In this document: in pieces, positions 22,499 to 32,120 of the stretch | Numbering within the stretch: position 1 is the first letter of the stretch | How the letters are laid out: each line of letters starts with the position of its first letter | Source of the DNA: a virus | Strand: one strand, 5' to 3' | DNA length: 40,693 bases | Virus record (IMG/VR): IMGVR_UViG_3300032893_001259 | Span: 1 to 40,693 of that record | Notes under the pieces: model-generated | Database searches by the model: none | Told to the model about the DNA's origin: nothing | Seen by the model: only the letters and a program-made list of their open reading frames with translations | Translations under genes and position numbers: made by a program

Positions 22499-23016
22499 TT
22501 GAGGCGACTCCCGAGATAGGTGCCGGCCACGGCGGCCAGGAGGGCCACAACGCCCGTGTGGCGCTCAAGGAACGTGGGTTGAAGCCGCGTCAACTGCACG
22601 GCTTTGTCGTTGGCGACGAGCAATTCAGCCCGCAAAGCCGCGGTCTCCTGCGCGCAGTCGCCCAGGGCCCGCTGGCAGGCGTGGATCGCGGTGTCCGCGG
22701 CCTGGACGAACTCTTTGACGGTCACCGTGTCCGTCAGGTGCCGGAGCACCGTGTCGTGCACCGTCTGGTACTGCGTCACCGTGTGGCGGAGCGTCACGGT
22801 ATCGTGCTCGACGACGACGTGGAGCGAGTCGGCGTGGAGTTGGTAGCGATGGATCAGACTGTCGTCGTGGGCGAGCAGGAGCTGCGCCACCGCGTCGGCC
22901 CTGACGTGCTGCGCGACGCGCTGGCCCACGAGCACGACCACGGCGAGCCCCAGCCCGCCGGCCAGCAGCGCGAGGCGCCAGCCGGCGAACCAGGAGGAGG
23001 AACTGCTGACGGTCAC
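22495..23016 (-). CDS. membrane protein with long coiled region
   Basis: A 173-residue protein with a membrane segment near the N-terminus (LALLAGGLGLAVVVLVG), a long His/Val/Thr-rich helix-like central region with regular T-V-T/H-D-T spacing, two Cys (CQRALGDC), and a second hydrophobic segment at the C-terminus (GVVALLAAVAGTYLG). The arrangement of TM-coil-TM is unusual for the head module. It might be a spanin-like or envelope protein; function unknown. It starts 4 bases after the capsid gene. Confidence 0.6.
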   Translation of the reverse strand: MTVSSSSSWFAGWRLALLAGGLGLAVVVLVGQRVAQHVRADAVAQLLLAHDDSLIHRYQLHADSLHVVVEHDTVTLRHTVTQYQTVHDTVLRHLTDTVTVKEFVQAADTAIHACQRALGDCAQETAALRAELLVANDKAVQLTRLQPTFLERHTGVVALLAAVAGTYLGSRLK

Positions 23017-23020
23017 GGAC

Positions 23021-23989
23021 CTAGCTCAGGTCCGCCACCAGCCCGTGCGCGTTCTCCGCCGTGACCTTGAGCGCCCATTCCGCGATGATCAGGCGGTTCT
23101 CGGCGTCTCCGGTCTTGGCCAGCGGCATCTGCTGGAAGGCCCGGAGGTAGGCGATCTTGACGTACTCCCAGTCGATGAGCCACGCGTCCCGGTGCCGCTG
23201 GAAGCGGTTGGGCACGATGGCCAGGGTCCCGAAGTCCGTCACGTACACATCCGCCGCGCCGATGATGGCCGCGGTGACTTCCTGGGTCTGGTAGTAGGTC
23301 TTGGTGGCGATCCCACTGAACCCCGAGACGGTCTGTTTCTGCGGCCCGTCGACCATGAGGGTCTTGGGGTTCCCGCCCGCCGTCCACACGAGCTGCGCGG
23401 CCGACTTGAGCATCGTCTCGGTGAACGCCACCGGGGTGGTGCCGTCGGTCCGGAGGCTGTTCGGGAGCGTGGTGTAGCTCGGGTTGGCGCCGCCGGCCAC
23501 GACGTTGGCCACGTTGGTCTTGATCCAGGCCAGCATGGTCGCGGTCGTGCGCGCGGTGGTGGTGTTCCCGGCCAGCGCGATCTGGTTGGTCCCGATCGCG
23601 GTGGTCTCGATGTCGCGCTTGAGTTCGGCCGACTTCTTCGCGATCTGGTACGCGATTTCCGACTTCCGGCCCGCCTTGTTCACCAGCTCTTCGGTGCCGG
23701 ACACGGAGACCGACTTGCGGCTGATCTGCGCGTAGTTCCCGATGCGGACCGTCGCGGTCACGGCATCGTAGCTGCCGGCCAGATCGTCGCCTTCCAACTG
23801 GGCGTTCGATCCGCTCGCGGCGGCCAGCGAGTCCTGCTGCCACTCGGTGAAGGTGTTGCTCATGTCATCCCGGCCCGCGTTGGAGATGAACGGCGTCTCC
23901 TCGGGCGAGATGTTGTAGATCACATCGGCGAGTTCCTCACGGATGCCCTTGGCGGCGAAGGTCGTGAAGGAATTGGTCAGAATCGTCAC
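23021..23989 (-). CDS. major capsid protein, SU10/DUF5309 type
   Basis: A 322-residue HK97-fold capsid protein of the SU10-like group. Key phrases are present and in order: ELADVIYNISPEETPFISN, a Gly-Arg turn, the TEWQQDSLAAASGSNAQLEG region, VRIGNYAQISRKSVSVSGTE, AYQIAKKSAELKRDIETTAI, and the C-terminal DVYVTDFGTLAIVPNRFQRH with IDWEYVKIAYLRAFQQMPLA. The length is usual for the family. A scaffold gene lies immediately upstream, as in related genomes. Confidence 0.93.
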   Translation of the reverse strand: MTILTNSFTTFAAKGIREELADVIYNISPEETPFISNAGRDDMSNTFTEWQQDSLAAASGSNAQLEGDDLAGSYDAVTATVRIGNYAQISRKSVSVSGTEELVNKAGRKSEIAYQIAKKSAELKRDIETTAIGTNQIALAGNTTTARTTATMLAWIKTNVANVVAGGANPSYTTLPNSLRTDGTTPVAFTETMLKSAAQLVWTAGGNPKTLMVDGPQKQTVSGFSGIATKTYYQTQEVTAAIIGAADVYVTDFGTLAIVPNRFQRHRDAWLIDWEYVKIAYLRAFQQMPLAKTGDAENRLIIAEWALKVTAENAHGLVADLS

Positions 23990-24028
23990 GGGTCATACAG
24001 TCTCGGGCTTGCGTGGGCGCGGACGCTC

Positions 24029-25105
24029 CTAGAGGTCCCCCAGCAATCGGTTGGCGATGAGGCCGGCGGCGTCGTCGAGCTTGCCGGTCTTCTTCAGGCG
24101 GTTGTACAGCCGCTCATCCTGGGTCACCTGTCGCTTGGTCGCCGCGGCGGGGCCGGGCGAGGCGGACTTGATGACCTCGAGCCGAGCCTGCACGGCGGGG
24201 CGGCGTTCCTGCCGCTTGTCCGCCTGCCAGGCCTTGCGGAGGGCCACGATGGCCCGATGATCGTAGAGCGCGTCCAACTCCTCGGCCGTGTACTCGCACT
24301 GCTCGATCGCGAAGCGGCGCATGTCGGCCCGCTCCCGGTCGGCCACGGCCGGGTCCTGCCATTCCGGGATTTTGTCCAGCAGCTTCTTGGCCTCGCTCGA
24401 CCAATACGCCTCCTGCTCGCGGCGGTGGTCGGCGGCGACTTTGGCCTGCGCCTCGCGGGCGCGCTGCTCGAGTGCCGCCACCGTTTTCTTGTGCTCCTGC
24501 CACGCAGCGTGCTCGGCCAAGTACTGCTCCGGTGTCAGCACTTTCTGCCGTTCGACCCAGTTGGGTTCGGCCGGCGTCTGCGCCTTGAGCGCGTCCTCGA
24601 GCTTGGTCAGGTAGATCGCGTAGTGCTCCCGCTCCTTCTTGACGGCCTGGAACTCGGCCTCGGCCTTCCGGCGCTCCTCGGCCAGGGCCTGCGTCTTCCG
24701 CGTGTAGTCGGCCGTGCGCGAGTAGCCTTTGAGCAACTCATCCTCGGCCACCTCCTCGCCGGTCGGCAGCCGGAACCGCCGGACCGGCGGCTCGGACTCC
24801 GCTTCGGTCTCCTCCGCGTCGTCCGCGGCCTCCGCGGCGCGGGGCCGGACGATCGGCTCGGGCTCGTCGGCGGCGCCCTCTGGCTCCTCCGTCTCCGGCT
24901 CGGGCGGTGGTGCGGGCGCTGCGCGCGGCGCGGCCTTGGCCTCAGCCTCGCGCGGGGCCTTCTCCTTCGGTTGGTCGTCCGTGCCGTCCTCTTTCGAGAG
25001 CAGGGCCGCCAACGCATCCTCGGCCGACGCGATGGTCAGCCGGGCGGCCGGGTCCAGTCGGCGGGTGCCGGTGCTGGGCGGGGTGGCCGCACGTGTTCCG
25101 GTCAT
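24029..25105 (-). CDS. scaffolding protein
   Basis: A 358-residue, highly charged protein between portal-linked gene and capsid, the normal scaffold place. Residues 30-120 are Glu/Ala/Pro-rich and disordered. Then come RRFRLPTGEEVAEDELLKGY, SRTADYTRKTQALAEERRKA (a phrase typical of phage scaffolds) and long coiled helices to about 300, ending in a basic, helical C-terminus with RLYNRLKKTGKLDDAAGLIA. It directs capsid assembly and is removed afterwards; there is no protease gene in sight. Confidence 0.85.
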   Translation of the reverse strand: MTGTRAATPPSTGTRRLDPAARLTIASAEDALAALLSKEDGTDDQPKEKAPREAEAKAAPRAAPAPPPEPETEEPEGAADEPEPIVRPRAAEAADDAEETEAESEPPVRRFRLPTGEEVAEDELLKGYSRTADYTRKTQALAEERRKAEAEFQAVKKEREHYAIYLTKLEDALKAQTPAEPNWVERQKVLTPEQYLAEHAAWQEHKKTVAALEQRAREAQAKVAADHRREQEAYWSSEAKKLLDKIPEWQDPAVADRERADMRRFAIEQCEYTAEELDALYDHRAIVALRKAWQADKRQERRPAVQARLEVIKSASPGPAAATKRQVTQDERLYNRLKKTGKLDDAAGLIANRLLGDL

Positions 25106-25148
25106 AACCTACGCTCCGGTACAGGGTTGGAACAACATACGCATTCGC

Positions 25149-25454
25149 CTACCGCGCCGCCAGCGGCCGGTACTTGGCTTCGGCCGATCGCTCGCGCTCC
25201 GCTTTCTTCTGCTGGTCGGCCAGCGTCTGGGCCGCGCGCTCGCCCTGGCCGACCAGGGCCCGCAGCCGCTCCCGCAGCTTCTCGATGCCCTGGGCGATCC
25301 CCCAGATGGCGCGGAGATCGTCGTTGGTCGACTTGGCCTCCTTGAAGCGCGAGAACTGCGCGGCCTCGATGCTGGCCAAGACGGCGGTGACCTGCTCGTC
25401 GTCGAGCAGGCGTTGCGCGGTGCGGCCGTCCAGGACTTCCTGTTCCAAGCTCAT
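25149..25454 (-). CDS. small coiled-coil head protein
   Basis: A 101-residue helical protein between portal and scaffold. It begins LEQEVLDGRTAQRLLDDEQV, followed by AVLASIEAAQFSRFKEAKST and a long basic coil (LADQQKKAERERSAEAKYRP). The ATG overlaps the portal stop. Small helical proteins in this place occur in related phages and are of unknown role, perhaps in scaffold or portal assembly. Confidence 0.65.
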   Translation of the reverse strand: MSLEQEVLDGRTAQRLLDDEQVTAVLASIEAAQFSRFKEAKSTNDDLRAIWGIAQGIEKLRERLRALVGQGERAAQTLADQQKKAERERSAEAKYRPLAAR

Positions 25455-27895
25455 ACGCCACTGACTCCGGGTGCGGGTTGGTCAGATTGGTCCGATCCCT
25501 GCGCGGCCTGCTGGGCCGCCTGTTGCTGCTCGAACTGCTGCTGCTGCTGCGCCAAGGCCTGGTCGTGCGCCTGTTGGTGCATGGCCAGCGCCTGGCCGTG
25601 GGCCTGGTCCTGCGCGGCGAGCCAGCGCTCCTGCGCGCTGGCGTCCGCCTCCATCTGCTGCTCGCTATAGGTCGCCTTGTACTGGGCGTCGATCGCGTAG
25701 CGGCGGAGGGTGAAGTCGTCGGCCGCTTTCTTCAAGGCGATCTCGTTGTCCAAGATGAGCTGCTTCTGCTTGAGTTGCAGCTCGGCCTCCTTGATCGCGA
25801 GCATCCGCTGGGACTTCTCCTTCTCGATGGCCAGCATGCCCTCGGTCTGGATCATCTCCGGCGTCGGGCCCGGCTGCTGGGGTGCCGGCGGCTGCCAGTC
25901 GGGCGGGACCTCCTTGAAGAACTGGGAGGCGTCGGGGAAGCCCTTGAGCATGGCGATTTGCGCCAGCGTGTCCCGGTACTGGGCCACGGTGACCATCGGG
26001 TTGGCCGTGCCGAACTGGGTCAAAATGTCCTTCTGCTCGGCCGCGATGGCGAGGAGGGTCTGGATCTTCTCCTCGGTGAGCCCGTTTCCCAGGCCCACGT
26101 TGACGCGGACGTCCATGTCGGCGTCCCACGCGCGGGGGTCGACGTCGACCCACTTGCCGCGGAGTCGCACGGTGCGTTTCTGGGGCGCGTGCTTGACCAG
26201 GAGCTTCAGGAGCCCGGTGAACAGGTCCCGCATGGTCTCGGCCAGGAAGCGGACCAGCATCTCCTGCTGCGCTTGCGTGGCGTTGATCGCGGCGGTGACC
26301 GCCTCTTTGGTGCTCGACTGGAGCGCGTCGGCGTCCAGGCCGTTCACGCCCGGGCTCTGGCCGGTTCGCTGCTCTTTGACCTCGTCCAGGTACTGGAGCA
26401 CGCCCAGGCCGTCGCGGCCCGTGAAGGGCGTAATGAGCGGCTGGACGGCCTGCTGGATGTTCGACGTGCCGCGGACGCGGATCGGGCCGCCGATCTCGGT
26501 GTTCAGGATGTCGGCGACGCTGACCGCGCCCTCCAGGTACGCCGTGCGCGGGAAGATGGAGGCCGAGAGCGAGTCCAGCACGCCCCGCATGATGTTGGAC
26601 TGCATGGCCTGCAGGTCCATCGTGCGGTCGGCCCAACTCTGCCCCAGGAGCGTATGGGGCTCGGGGTCGGGGCAGAAGATGGCGAAGGGCCGCTCGTCCA
26701 CGGGCTCGTTGGCCACGACGTGGTAGCCCAGCCCCATGGTGCAGACTTTCCGCAGCTCGGCGACGCCGTCGCCGTCGTAGTCGACGTGGACGTAGGCCTC
26801 GCAGTAGAGGATCTCGTCGTTTTCGGGGCCGGTGGGCACGTCCATCGTGGCTCCGGCCTCGATCACTTGGCGGCGGGCGATCTGCTCCAGGTTGTTCCGG
26901 AGGGTGACGTCGTCGGCCTGGTGCTCGGCGATCAGGGCCTCGTCGTAGCCCATGGCGACGAGTTCGCCGCGGCGCTTGTTGGTCCGGTGCGCGATGCAGG
27001 TAGCGTGCGAGAGCGAGCGGGCCTCGCGCGAGAAGACGAACTCTTCGGGCGGGAGCATCCAGACGCGGGGGCGGCCGTCTCGCTCGACGCGCGTGCACTC
27101 GACGGTGTAGAGCGGGACGTGCGGCGCCTGGCCGGGCAGGGACTCGGGCGGCTCGTCGGCGACGTCGTCGGGGACCTCAGGCCTCCGGGGCGTGCCGGGC
27201 GCGATCTCGGGCTCGGCGCCGCTCGCCGGGTCGGTCGGCCCCAGGGGCAGCTTGCCGCCGCTCGCCATCGGGAGCGCGTCGGCCGGCGCCCAGCCGGACT
27301 GGACGACGCGGGTGATCGTGACGTCGTCGTCGTCCTCGAGTTCTTCCAGGCCCGCGTCGTCGACGTTGGTCAGCCGATAGGCCTGCGTGGTCTCGCTGTC
27401 GTCCCACGCCCACTTGTAGACGCCGACTTTGCGGATCAACCCGTCCTTCAAGACGCCGTAGGTCAGCTGAAACCCGCGGTTCTCCTCGACGAAGACGTGC
27501 TGGACGTAGTCGGTGGCCTGCTGGGCCATGGCGACCGCGTCGGGGCGGCGGGGCTCGAATTCGACCACGCGGTCCGAGGAGAAAAAGACCCGCATGATGG
27601 GCGGGATGACGGCCAGGACGCTGTCGCGGACGACGGAGAGGACGACCTGGCTCCGGCCTTCGGTCTCGTTCCCGAAGGGCTCGGCCAGGTAGTACTTGGT
27701 GGCGACGGCCCGACGAGGCGAGAGTTCGCTGTCGGTGAACGTGATGCAGTCGACGAGCATGGCCGAGACGTTGGCCTGCAGCTCCTCGTCGTCCATGAGC
27801 GTGCCCGGCCGGGCGATCCCGGCGCCTTTGGCGGGCCGTCGGTTGCCGGTCTGGGTGCGGAGGTCGCCCGAGCCGGCGCGGAGGGTGGTCGCCAT
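25451..27895 (-). CDS. portal protein
   Basis: An 814-residue portal of the large podovirus/SU10-like type. It has the typical early region with SELSPRRAVATKYYLAEPFG, the long helical-clip part with RVFFSSDRVVEFEPRRPDAV, ATDYVQHVFVEENRGFQLTY and YKWAWDDSE, followed by the crown region with DLQAMQSNIMRGVLDSLSAS and TGQSPGVNGLDADALQSSTK. The C-terminal 130 residues are a Gln-rich coil (barrel helix). It forms the ring through which DNA is packaged, and follows the large terminase by 3 bases. Confidence 0.9.
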   Translation of the reverse strand: MATTLRAGSGDLRTQTGNRRPAKGAGIARPGTLMDDEELQANVSAMLVDCITFTDSELSPRRAVATKYYLAEPFGNETEGRSQVVLSVVRDSVLAVIPPIMRVFFSSDRVVEFEPRRPDAVAMAQQATDYVQHVFVEENRGFQLTYGVLKDGLIRKVGVYKWAWDDSETTQAYRLTNVDDAGLEELEDDDDVTITRVVQSGWAPADALPMASGGKLPLGPTDPASGAEPEIAPGTPRRPEVPDDVADEPPESLPGQAPHVPLYTVECTRVERDGRPRVWMLPPEEFVFSREARSLSHATCIAHRTNKRRGELVAMGYDEALIAEHQADDVTLRNNLEQIARRQVIEAGATMDVPTGPENDEILYCEAYVHVDYDGDGVAELRKVCTMGLGYHVVANEPVDERPFAIFCPDPEPHTLLGQSWADRTMDLQAMQSNIMRGVLDSLSASIFPRTAYLEGAVSVADILNTEIGGPIRVRGTSNIQQAVQPLITPFTGRDGLGVLQYLDEVKEQRTGQSPGVNGLDADALQSSTKEAVTAAINATQAQQEMLVRFLAETMRDLFTGLLKLLVKHAPQKRTVRLRGKWVDVDPRAWDADMDVRVNVGLGNGLTEEKIQTLLAIAAEQKDILTQFGTANPMVTVAQYRDTLAQIAMLKGFPDASQFFKEVPPDWQPPAPQQPGPTPEMIQTEGMLAIEKEKSQRMLAIKEAELQLKQKQLILDNEIALKKAADDFTLRRYAIDAQYKATYSEQQMEADASAQERWLAAQDQAHGQALAMHQQAHDQALAQQQQQFEQQQAAQQAAQGSDQSDQPAPGVSGV

Positions 27896-27898
27896 GGG

Positions 27899-29338
27899 CT
27901 AGACGATCCCCGCGAGGCGGCGGCGGAGGGGTTCCCGCCAACTCGTGCGGGTCCCGCTGGCCTTGTCTGAGCCGAAGGCGGCGGAGACGGCCATCCCGGC
28001 AAAGGTCAGGACGAAGGCGTCGGCCAGGTCGGGCGAGCCGCCGGTGCGCTTCTTCATGTCTTCCTTGCCCTCGACCTGGATCTTGCCGGAGGAGGAATAG
28101 CGGTACTTGACCGCGACCAGTTCCGCGCCCAGCGCGTCGTCCCCGCCCAGGTTGCAGGCGAGGCCGGCGAACCACTCGCGCGCCTCCCACCACAGCTCGG
28201 CCCGGAGGTTCAGGAACCGCTCTTTCAGGGCCGGGGACTCGCTCACATTGATGTCGCGGGCCGGCAGGCCCATCTCGCGGAGCCGGTCGGCCACGCCCGC
28301 ACCGAGCCCGATCGCGTCCACGCAAATCTCTTCCGGCCGCTCGGAGAACCGCGGGATGGCGTCCCACTGGGCTTTGACCAGCCCGCAGACCTCCATCGTG
28401 TCCTTGCCGTGCCAGGACTGGACGGGCTCGAGCAACGTATTGCCCTGCCGTTTGGCGAGCGCGGTGCGATCGCTGCCGAACCGGGCGCAATCCAGGCCCC
28501 AGATCGGGGTGACCGGGGAGGGCCGGACGTCGCGGCGGAGCGCGGCCTCCTTCAACTCGAACGGGATGAGCGTATCGTCATCGGCCTTGGGGAAGAGTCC
28601 CAGGACGCGGACGCGGTAGGCGTTCGAGTCCTGGCCGTAGCGGGTAATGACCTCGCGGATGAAGTCCCGGCTGCAGCGGGGCGAGTCTTCGGCGTTGACG
28701 CGGATGCGGTACCAGTCGGTCAGGACGCCCGGCTTGTTGTGCGTGTCCCAGAAGAGACCGCTCGAGCGGATGCCGTTCCCGGCCAGCACCGTCGTCGCGC
28801 TCTCGCCGGACATGGAGCCGATGGCGGCCTGATAGACCTGTTCCGGGATGCCGGAGGCCTCGTCGCAGATCAAGAGCACATGCTCGGCGTGGACGCCGGC
28901 CAGGGCTTCCGGGGTGTCCGGTCGGCTCGTGCGGAAGGAGGCGAAGCTCTCCTCGGGGGCGGCGCTCAGCTCGATGCGTTCCGCCTTGACGTCGAAGAGG
29001 CCTTTGACGAAGGGCGGGAGGCGGCCGAGCCAGGTTTTGGTCTCGTTGGCGAGCGCGTCGAAGAGTTGCGCCGAGGTGGGCGCGGTGCAGACGCATTTCT
29101 GCGGGAACCGGGTCGCGCACCACCACACGATGGCCCAGGCGAGCCCCGTGGTCTTGCCGACGCCGTGGCCCGAGACGATGGAGATGCGCCGGGTGCCCTT
29201 GGCGATCTCCGTCAGCATCTCCGCCTGGTGCCACTCGGGCTCGGCGCCCAGGACTTCGCGGACGAAGAGGACGGGATCGTCGCGGTAGCGGGCGAGCCAT
29301 TCCTGGAACGGGTTCTCGGGTCGGACGGCGGCGGCCAT
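27899..29338 (-). CDS. terL: terminase large subunit
   Basis: A 479-residue packaging motor. The ATPase has Walker A SGHGVGKT at 56-63 and Walker B VLLICDE at 154-160, with the conserved AGNG coupling motif near 205. The nuclease half has the first acid in GLDCARFGSDRTAL, the second in ICVDAIGLGAGVADRL and a third in GGSPDLADAFVLTF. It cuts concatemers and drives DNA into the head via the portal encoded next. The small subunit is not adjacent but about 4.3 kb upstream, with surface-protein genes between. Confidence 0.95.
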   Translation of the reverse strand: MAAAVRPENPFQEWLARYRDDPVLFVREVLGAEPEWHQAEMLTEIAKGTRRISIVSGHGVGKTTGLAWAIVWWCATRFPQKCVCTAPTSAQLFDALANETKTWLGRLPPFVKGLFDVKAERIELSAAPEESFASFRTSRPDTPEALAGVHAEHVLLICDEASGIPEQVYQAAIGSMSGESATTVLAGNGIRSSGLFWDTHNKPGVLTDWYRIRVNAEDSPRCSRDFIREVITRYGQDSNAYRVRVLGLFPKADDDTLIPFELKEAALRRDVRPSPVTPIWGLDCARFGSDRTALAKRQGNTLLEPVQSWHGKDTMEVCGLVKAQWDAIPRFSERPEEICVDAIGLGAGVADRLREMGLPARDINVSESPALKERFLNLRAELWWEAREWFAGLACNLGGDDALGAELVAVKYRYSSSGKIQVEGKEDMKKRTGGSPDLADAFVLTFAGMAVSAAFGSDKASGTRTSWREPLRRRLAGIV

Positions 29339-29344
29339 GGGGCG

Positions 29345-30559
29345 CTACTGCACGGTCACGGCGCAGGTATCCGACTGGCCGTCGATGGTGCCGGTGATGG
29401 TGGCGGACCCGGCGGCGAGGCCGGTGACGTTCCCGCTGTTATCGACCACGGCGATCGTGGGGGCGGAGCTGCTCCAGTTGGCGAGCTTGCCCGGGATGGG
29501 CTGGCTCGTGTCCGACGTCGCGTACGCCGTGCAGGTCAGGGTCGAGACGGAGGGCGGGGACGCGATCACGGTCAGGGCACAGATCGCGGAGACGCTATTG
29601 TTGGCCGAGTCCTCGACGGTGATGGTGCAGGTGCCGACGCCGACCGCGGTGACGACGCCGGTCGCGTTCACCGTGGCGACCGCGCTGTTGCTCGTGAGCC
29701 AGGTGACCGGTTCGCCGACCATGACGGTCGAGGTCTGGTCGTAGATCGTGCCGGTGAGCTGCAGCGTCTGGATGACGCTGATGGTCTGACTAGTGGGGCT
29801 GCAGGTCGCGGTCGTGGGAACCGAGGCAGCGGCGCCCCAGGGGCCGGTATCGCCGACCCAGGTGGGGTTGGTGAGGACCAGGCCTTGGGACCCGATCAGG
29901 GCCGCGGCGGTCGAGGGCGAGGAGCCCGAGGTGGCGTCCGAGAGGAGCCACGCCGCCACGCCGGTCGCGTCGTTCGAGAGCGGGGCCGAGGTCTTGTTGG
30001 CGGTGTTGTCGGAGAGGATCTCCAGGCCGGCGTAGACCTGCGCGGTCTGGGTCCACGCGCTCCCGTGGCCCGTGCCGGACAGGTCTTTGTTGAGCGTGAC
30101 CATGCCGTTCGAGCCCGGGGCGGGGAAGAAATTGGTGCCCCCGTTGACGGCCGAGCTGCCGGACAAGGCCGAGATGATGGTCCCGTTCGACTGGTAGACG
30201 TTGACGTGCTGGGCGTTGTTGATGATGTCGATTTCGCAGATGAGGTAGTTGCCGTTGGCGGGCAGGTTGGTCTTGGCGCCGTTGGCGCCGCCGTTCGAGC
30301 CCACGCCGGGGACGTACCACCGGAGTTGAATGTTGCCGGACCCATCGGTCTGCCAGCCGACGGCGATTTTGACGTTGGTGCCGGTGCCGTCCTGGTCGAT
30401 CGAGAACACGGCGGCCGAGGCGGAGGAGCCCAGACCGTTCAGGGCGTCCACTTTCTGGCACCACTTGAAGAGGGCCTTGGTCTGGAGGGACGCGACGGCC
30501 GTGATATTGGCCGAGAGGCCCTTGCCGTTGGACGGGAGGGAGAGGGCGCCGGCGCTCAT
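29345..30559 (-). CDS. surface protein with Ig-like (Big_2) C-terminus
   Basis: A 404-residue beta-rich protein. The N-terminal half resembles a concanavalin-like/LamG sandwich (AVFSIDQDGTGTNVKIAVGW; LICEIDIINNAQHVNVYQSN). Two Big_2-type bacterial Ig domains follow at about 250-404, each with the signature VTWLTSNSAVATVNATGVVT or NWSSSAPTIAVVDNSGNVTG and a closing GTCTITV/GSATITG strand. Such domains in virions bind surface sugars or decorate capsids. It starts the block before terL (6-base gap). Confidence 0.78.
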   Translation of the reverse strand: MSAGALSLPSNGKGLSANITAVASLQTKALFKWCQKVDALNGLGSSASAAVFSIDQDGTGTNVKIAVGWQTDGSGNIQLRWYVPGVGSNGGANGAKTNLPANGNYLICEIDIINNAQHVNVYQSNGTIISALSGSSAVNGGTNFFPAPGSNGMVTLNKDLSGTGHGSAWTQTAQVYAGLEILSDNTANKTSAPLSNDATGVAAWLLSDATSGSSPSTAAALIGSQGLVLTNPTWVGDTGPWGAAASVPTTATCSPTSQTISVIQTLQLTGTIYDQTSTVMVGEPVTWLTSNSAVATVNATGVVTAVGVGTCTITVEDSANNSVSAICALTVIASPPSVSTLTCTAYATSDTSQPIPGKLANWSSSAPTIAVVDNSGNVTGLAAGSATITGTIDGQSDTCAVTVQ

Positions 30560-30571
30560 CGGGTGAACTCC

Positions 30572-32113
30572 TTATTTGACACTGACATAGAGCGAGTCGA
30601 AGTCCCAGTAGGTGCCACCGGCGGGCGGGTTGTTGCTGCCGCCGCCATAGGTCGGGTCGAACTCGAGGTAGGACCACTTGGTGGTCTCGCCGCTATTGAA
30701 GAACTGGATGCTCGAGTCGTTGCAGATTTGGACGCCGTCGAGCCAGGCCTGCGCGGTGCCGGTGGCTTGGCCCGCCGTGGCTTCGGCGGTCAGGACCCAT
30801 TCCAGCGTGTGCCACGCGCCGCCGGTGAGCTTCCAGGAGGCCTGCGGGTTGTTGCTGTTCGGGTGGTTGGCGCCGTTCGGGCTCTGGAGGGCCAGCTCGG
30901 CGTAGCAGGTCGTCGGCGGCCCGCCGTCCACGCCGGCGTAGAAGCAGTGGTTTTGCCCACTGCCGACGGAGCGGGGGAAGACGATCTTGCACGAGACGTT
31001 GCCGTTGGTCGTGAACGCGGGATCGTAGCGGATGCGCATCCGGAGGTAGACGACCCCGGTGCCCGCGCTCGAGAACGTGTTGGAACTGAACCGGACGGGC
31101 GAGTAGCCGCCGGTGGTGTTCGGGGCGTAGTAGATCCGGTAGCCGGGTCCGTCCGGGCAGAGGTACAGGTTGCCCATGACCTCGCCGTGCCCGCTGGTGG
31201 CCGGATAGGCGTCGGTGCCCTTGGCGCCGGCCGGGGAGGACCCCGTGAAGGTGCATTGGCCGTTCTGCCACGGGGTATTGGGCGCGGTGGCGGGTGCGAC
31301 GGTCAGGCTCCCGGTATTGATCACCGTGGTCATGCCCGCGGGCTCGTTGGTGCCCGGGGCGGCCTGCACGGTGACGGCGCAGGTGCCGGTGACGCTCGTG
31401 CCGACGATGGTCCCGGTAATCGTGGCCGCGCCCGCGACCCCGACGGTGACCACGCCGGTCGAGGCGCCGACACTGGCCACGGTGGACGCGCTCGAGGCCC
31501 AGGTGACCGTATAGCCGCCGATCGGGTTGTGGTTCTGGTCCTGCATGGCGCCGGTGACCGTGAAGGTCCCGCTGCCGACGTTGACGGTGGTCGAGGACGG
31601 CGTGACCACGAGGTACGTGGGCACGAGGTTGGTCTGGTGGGACAGCGTGAGCGTGTGCGGGGCGACCACCACGTGGTTGGTGCCGCCAGCCGGGATATTG
31701 ACCGTAATGGTCGCCGTGGCGTTGTACTGCGGGCGGCCCGCGACGCTGGCCGTAATGGTATAGGTCCCGTTCCCGGTGCCGGAGACGAGCCCCGCGCTCG
31801 TCACCGTGCAGTTGCTGCCCCCGGTCGAGGCCCAATTCATGGTCGGCTGCTGGGCCATGGGCAGGCTCGAGGCGTCGAGCGCGGTCGCCACGAGTTGCAC
31901 AGTGCCGGACAGCGTCGTGATCGACCCCGACGTGGGGCTCATGACCACGGAGGTCAGGACCTGGCCCCCGTGGGCCAGCGTCAGCGTCTTGGGGCTCATG
32001 ACGACGTGGTTGGCCGCGGGCAGCACCGCGAAGGTCACCCGCCGGCGCGTCAGCCGTTTGGCGATCTCCTGGTCGACCTCGGCCTGGCTGAACAGATCCC
32101 GGAAATCGATCAT
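30572..32113 (-). CDS. surface protein with Big_2 domains and lectin-like sandwich
   Basis: A 513-residue protein. After a short helix (FRDLFSQAEVDQEIAKRLTR) come Ig-like repeats (MSPTSGSITTLSGTVQLVAT; VTPSSTTVNVGSGTFTVTGA; ending GVAGAATITG) to about residue 255. The second half is a concanavalin-type sandwich with VYLRMRIRYDPAFTTNGNVS, WHTLEWVLTAEATAGQATGT and AWLDGVQICND, as in polysaccharide-binding or lyase-like folds. A catalytic triad cannot be picked out. Probably a virion adhesin or decoration protein. Confidence 0.75.
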   Translation of the reverse strand: MIDFRDLFSQAEVDQEIAKRLTRRRVTFAVLPAANHVVMSPKTLTLAHGGQVLTSVVMSPTSGSITTLSGTVQLVATALDASSLPMAQQPTMNWASTGGSNCTVTSAGLVSGTGNGTYTITASVAGRPQYNATATITVNIPAGGTNHVVVAPHTLTLSHQTNLVPTYLVVTPSSTTVNVGSGTFTVTGAMQDQNHNPIGGYTVTWASSASTVASVGASTGVVTVGVAGAATITGTIVGTSVTGTCAVTVQAAPGTNEPAGMTTVINTGSLTVAPATAPNTPWQNGQCTFTGSSPAGAKGTDAYPATSGHGEVMGNLYLCPDGPGYRIYYAPNTTGGYSPVRFSSNTFSSAGTGVVYLRMRIRYDPAFTTNGNVSCKIVFPRSVGSGQNHCFYAGVDGGPPTTCYAELALQSPNGANHPNSNNPQASWKLTGGAWHTLEWVLTAEATAGQATGTAQAWLDGVQICNDSSIQFFNSGETTKWSYLEFDPTYGGGSNNPPAGGTYWDFDSLYVSVK

Positions 32114-32120
32114 GGCGCCC

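Noticed and set aside
23045-25345. Very long open frames on the strand opposite the late genes (also 25478-27970 and 28409-32173)
   Set aside because: They are antisense shadows of capsid, scaffold, portal, terminase and surface genes in GC-rich DNA; composition is Arg/Gly/Val-rich without motifs.
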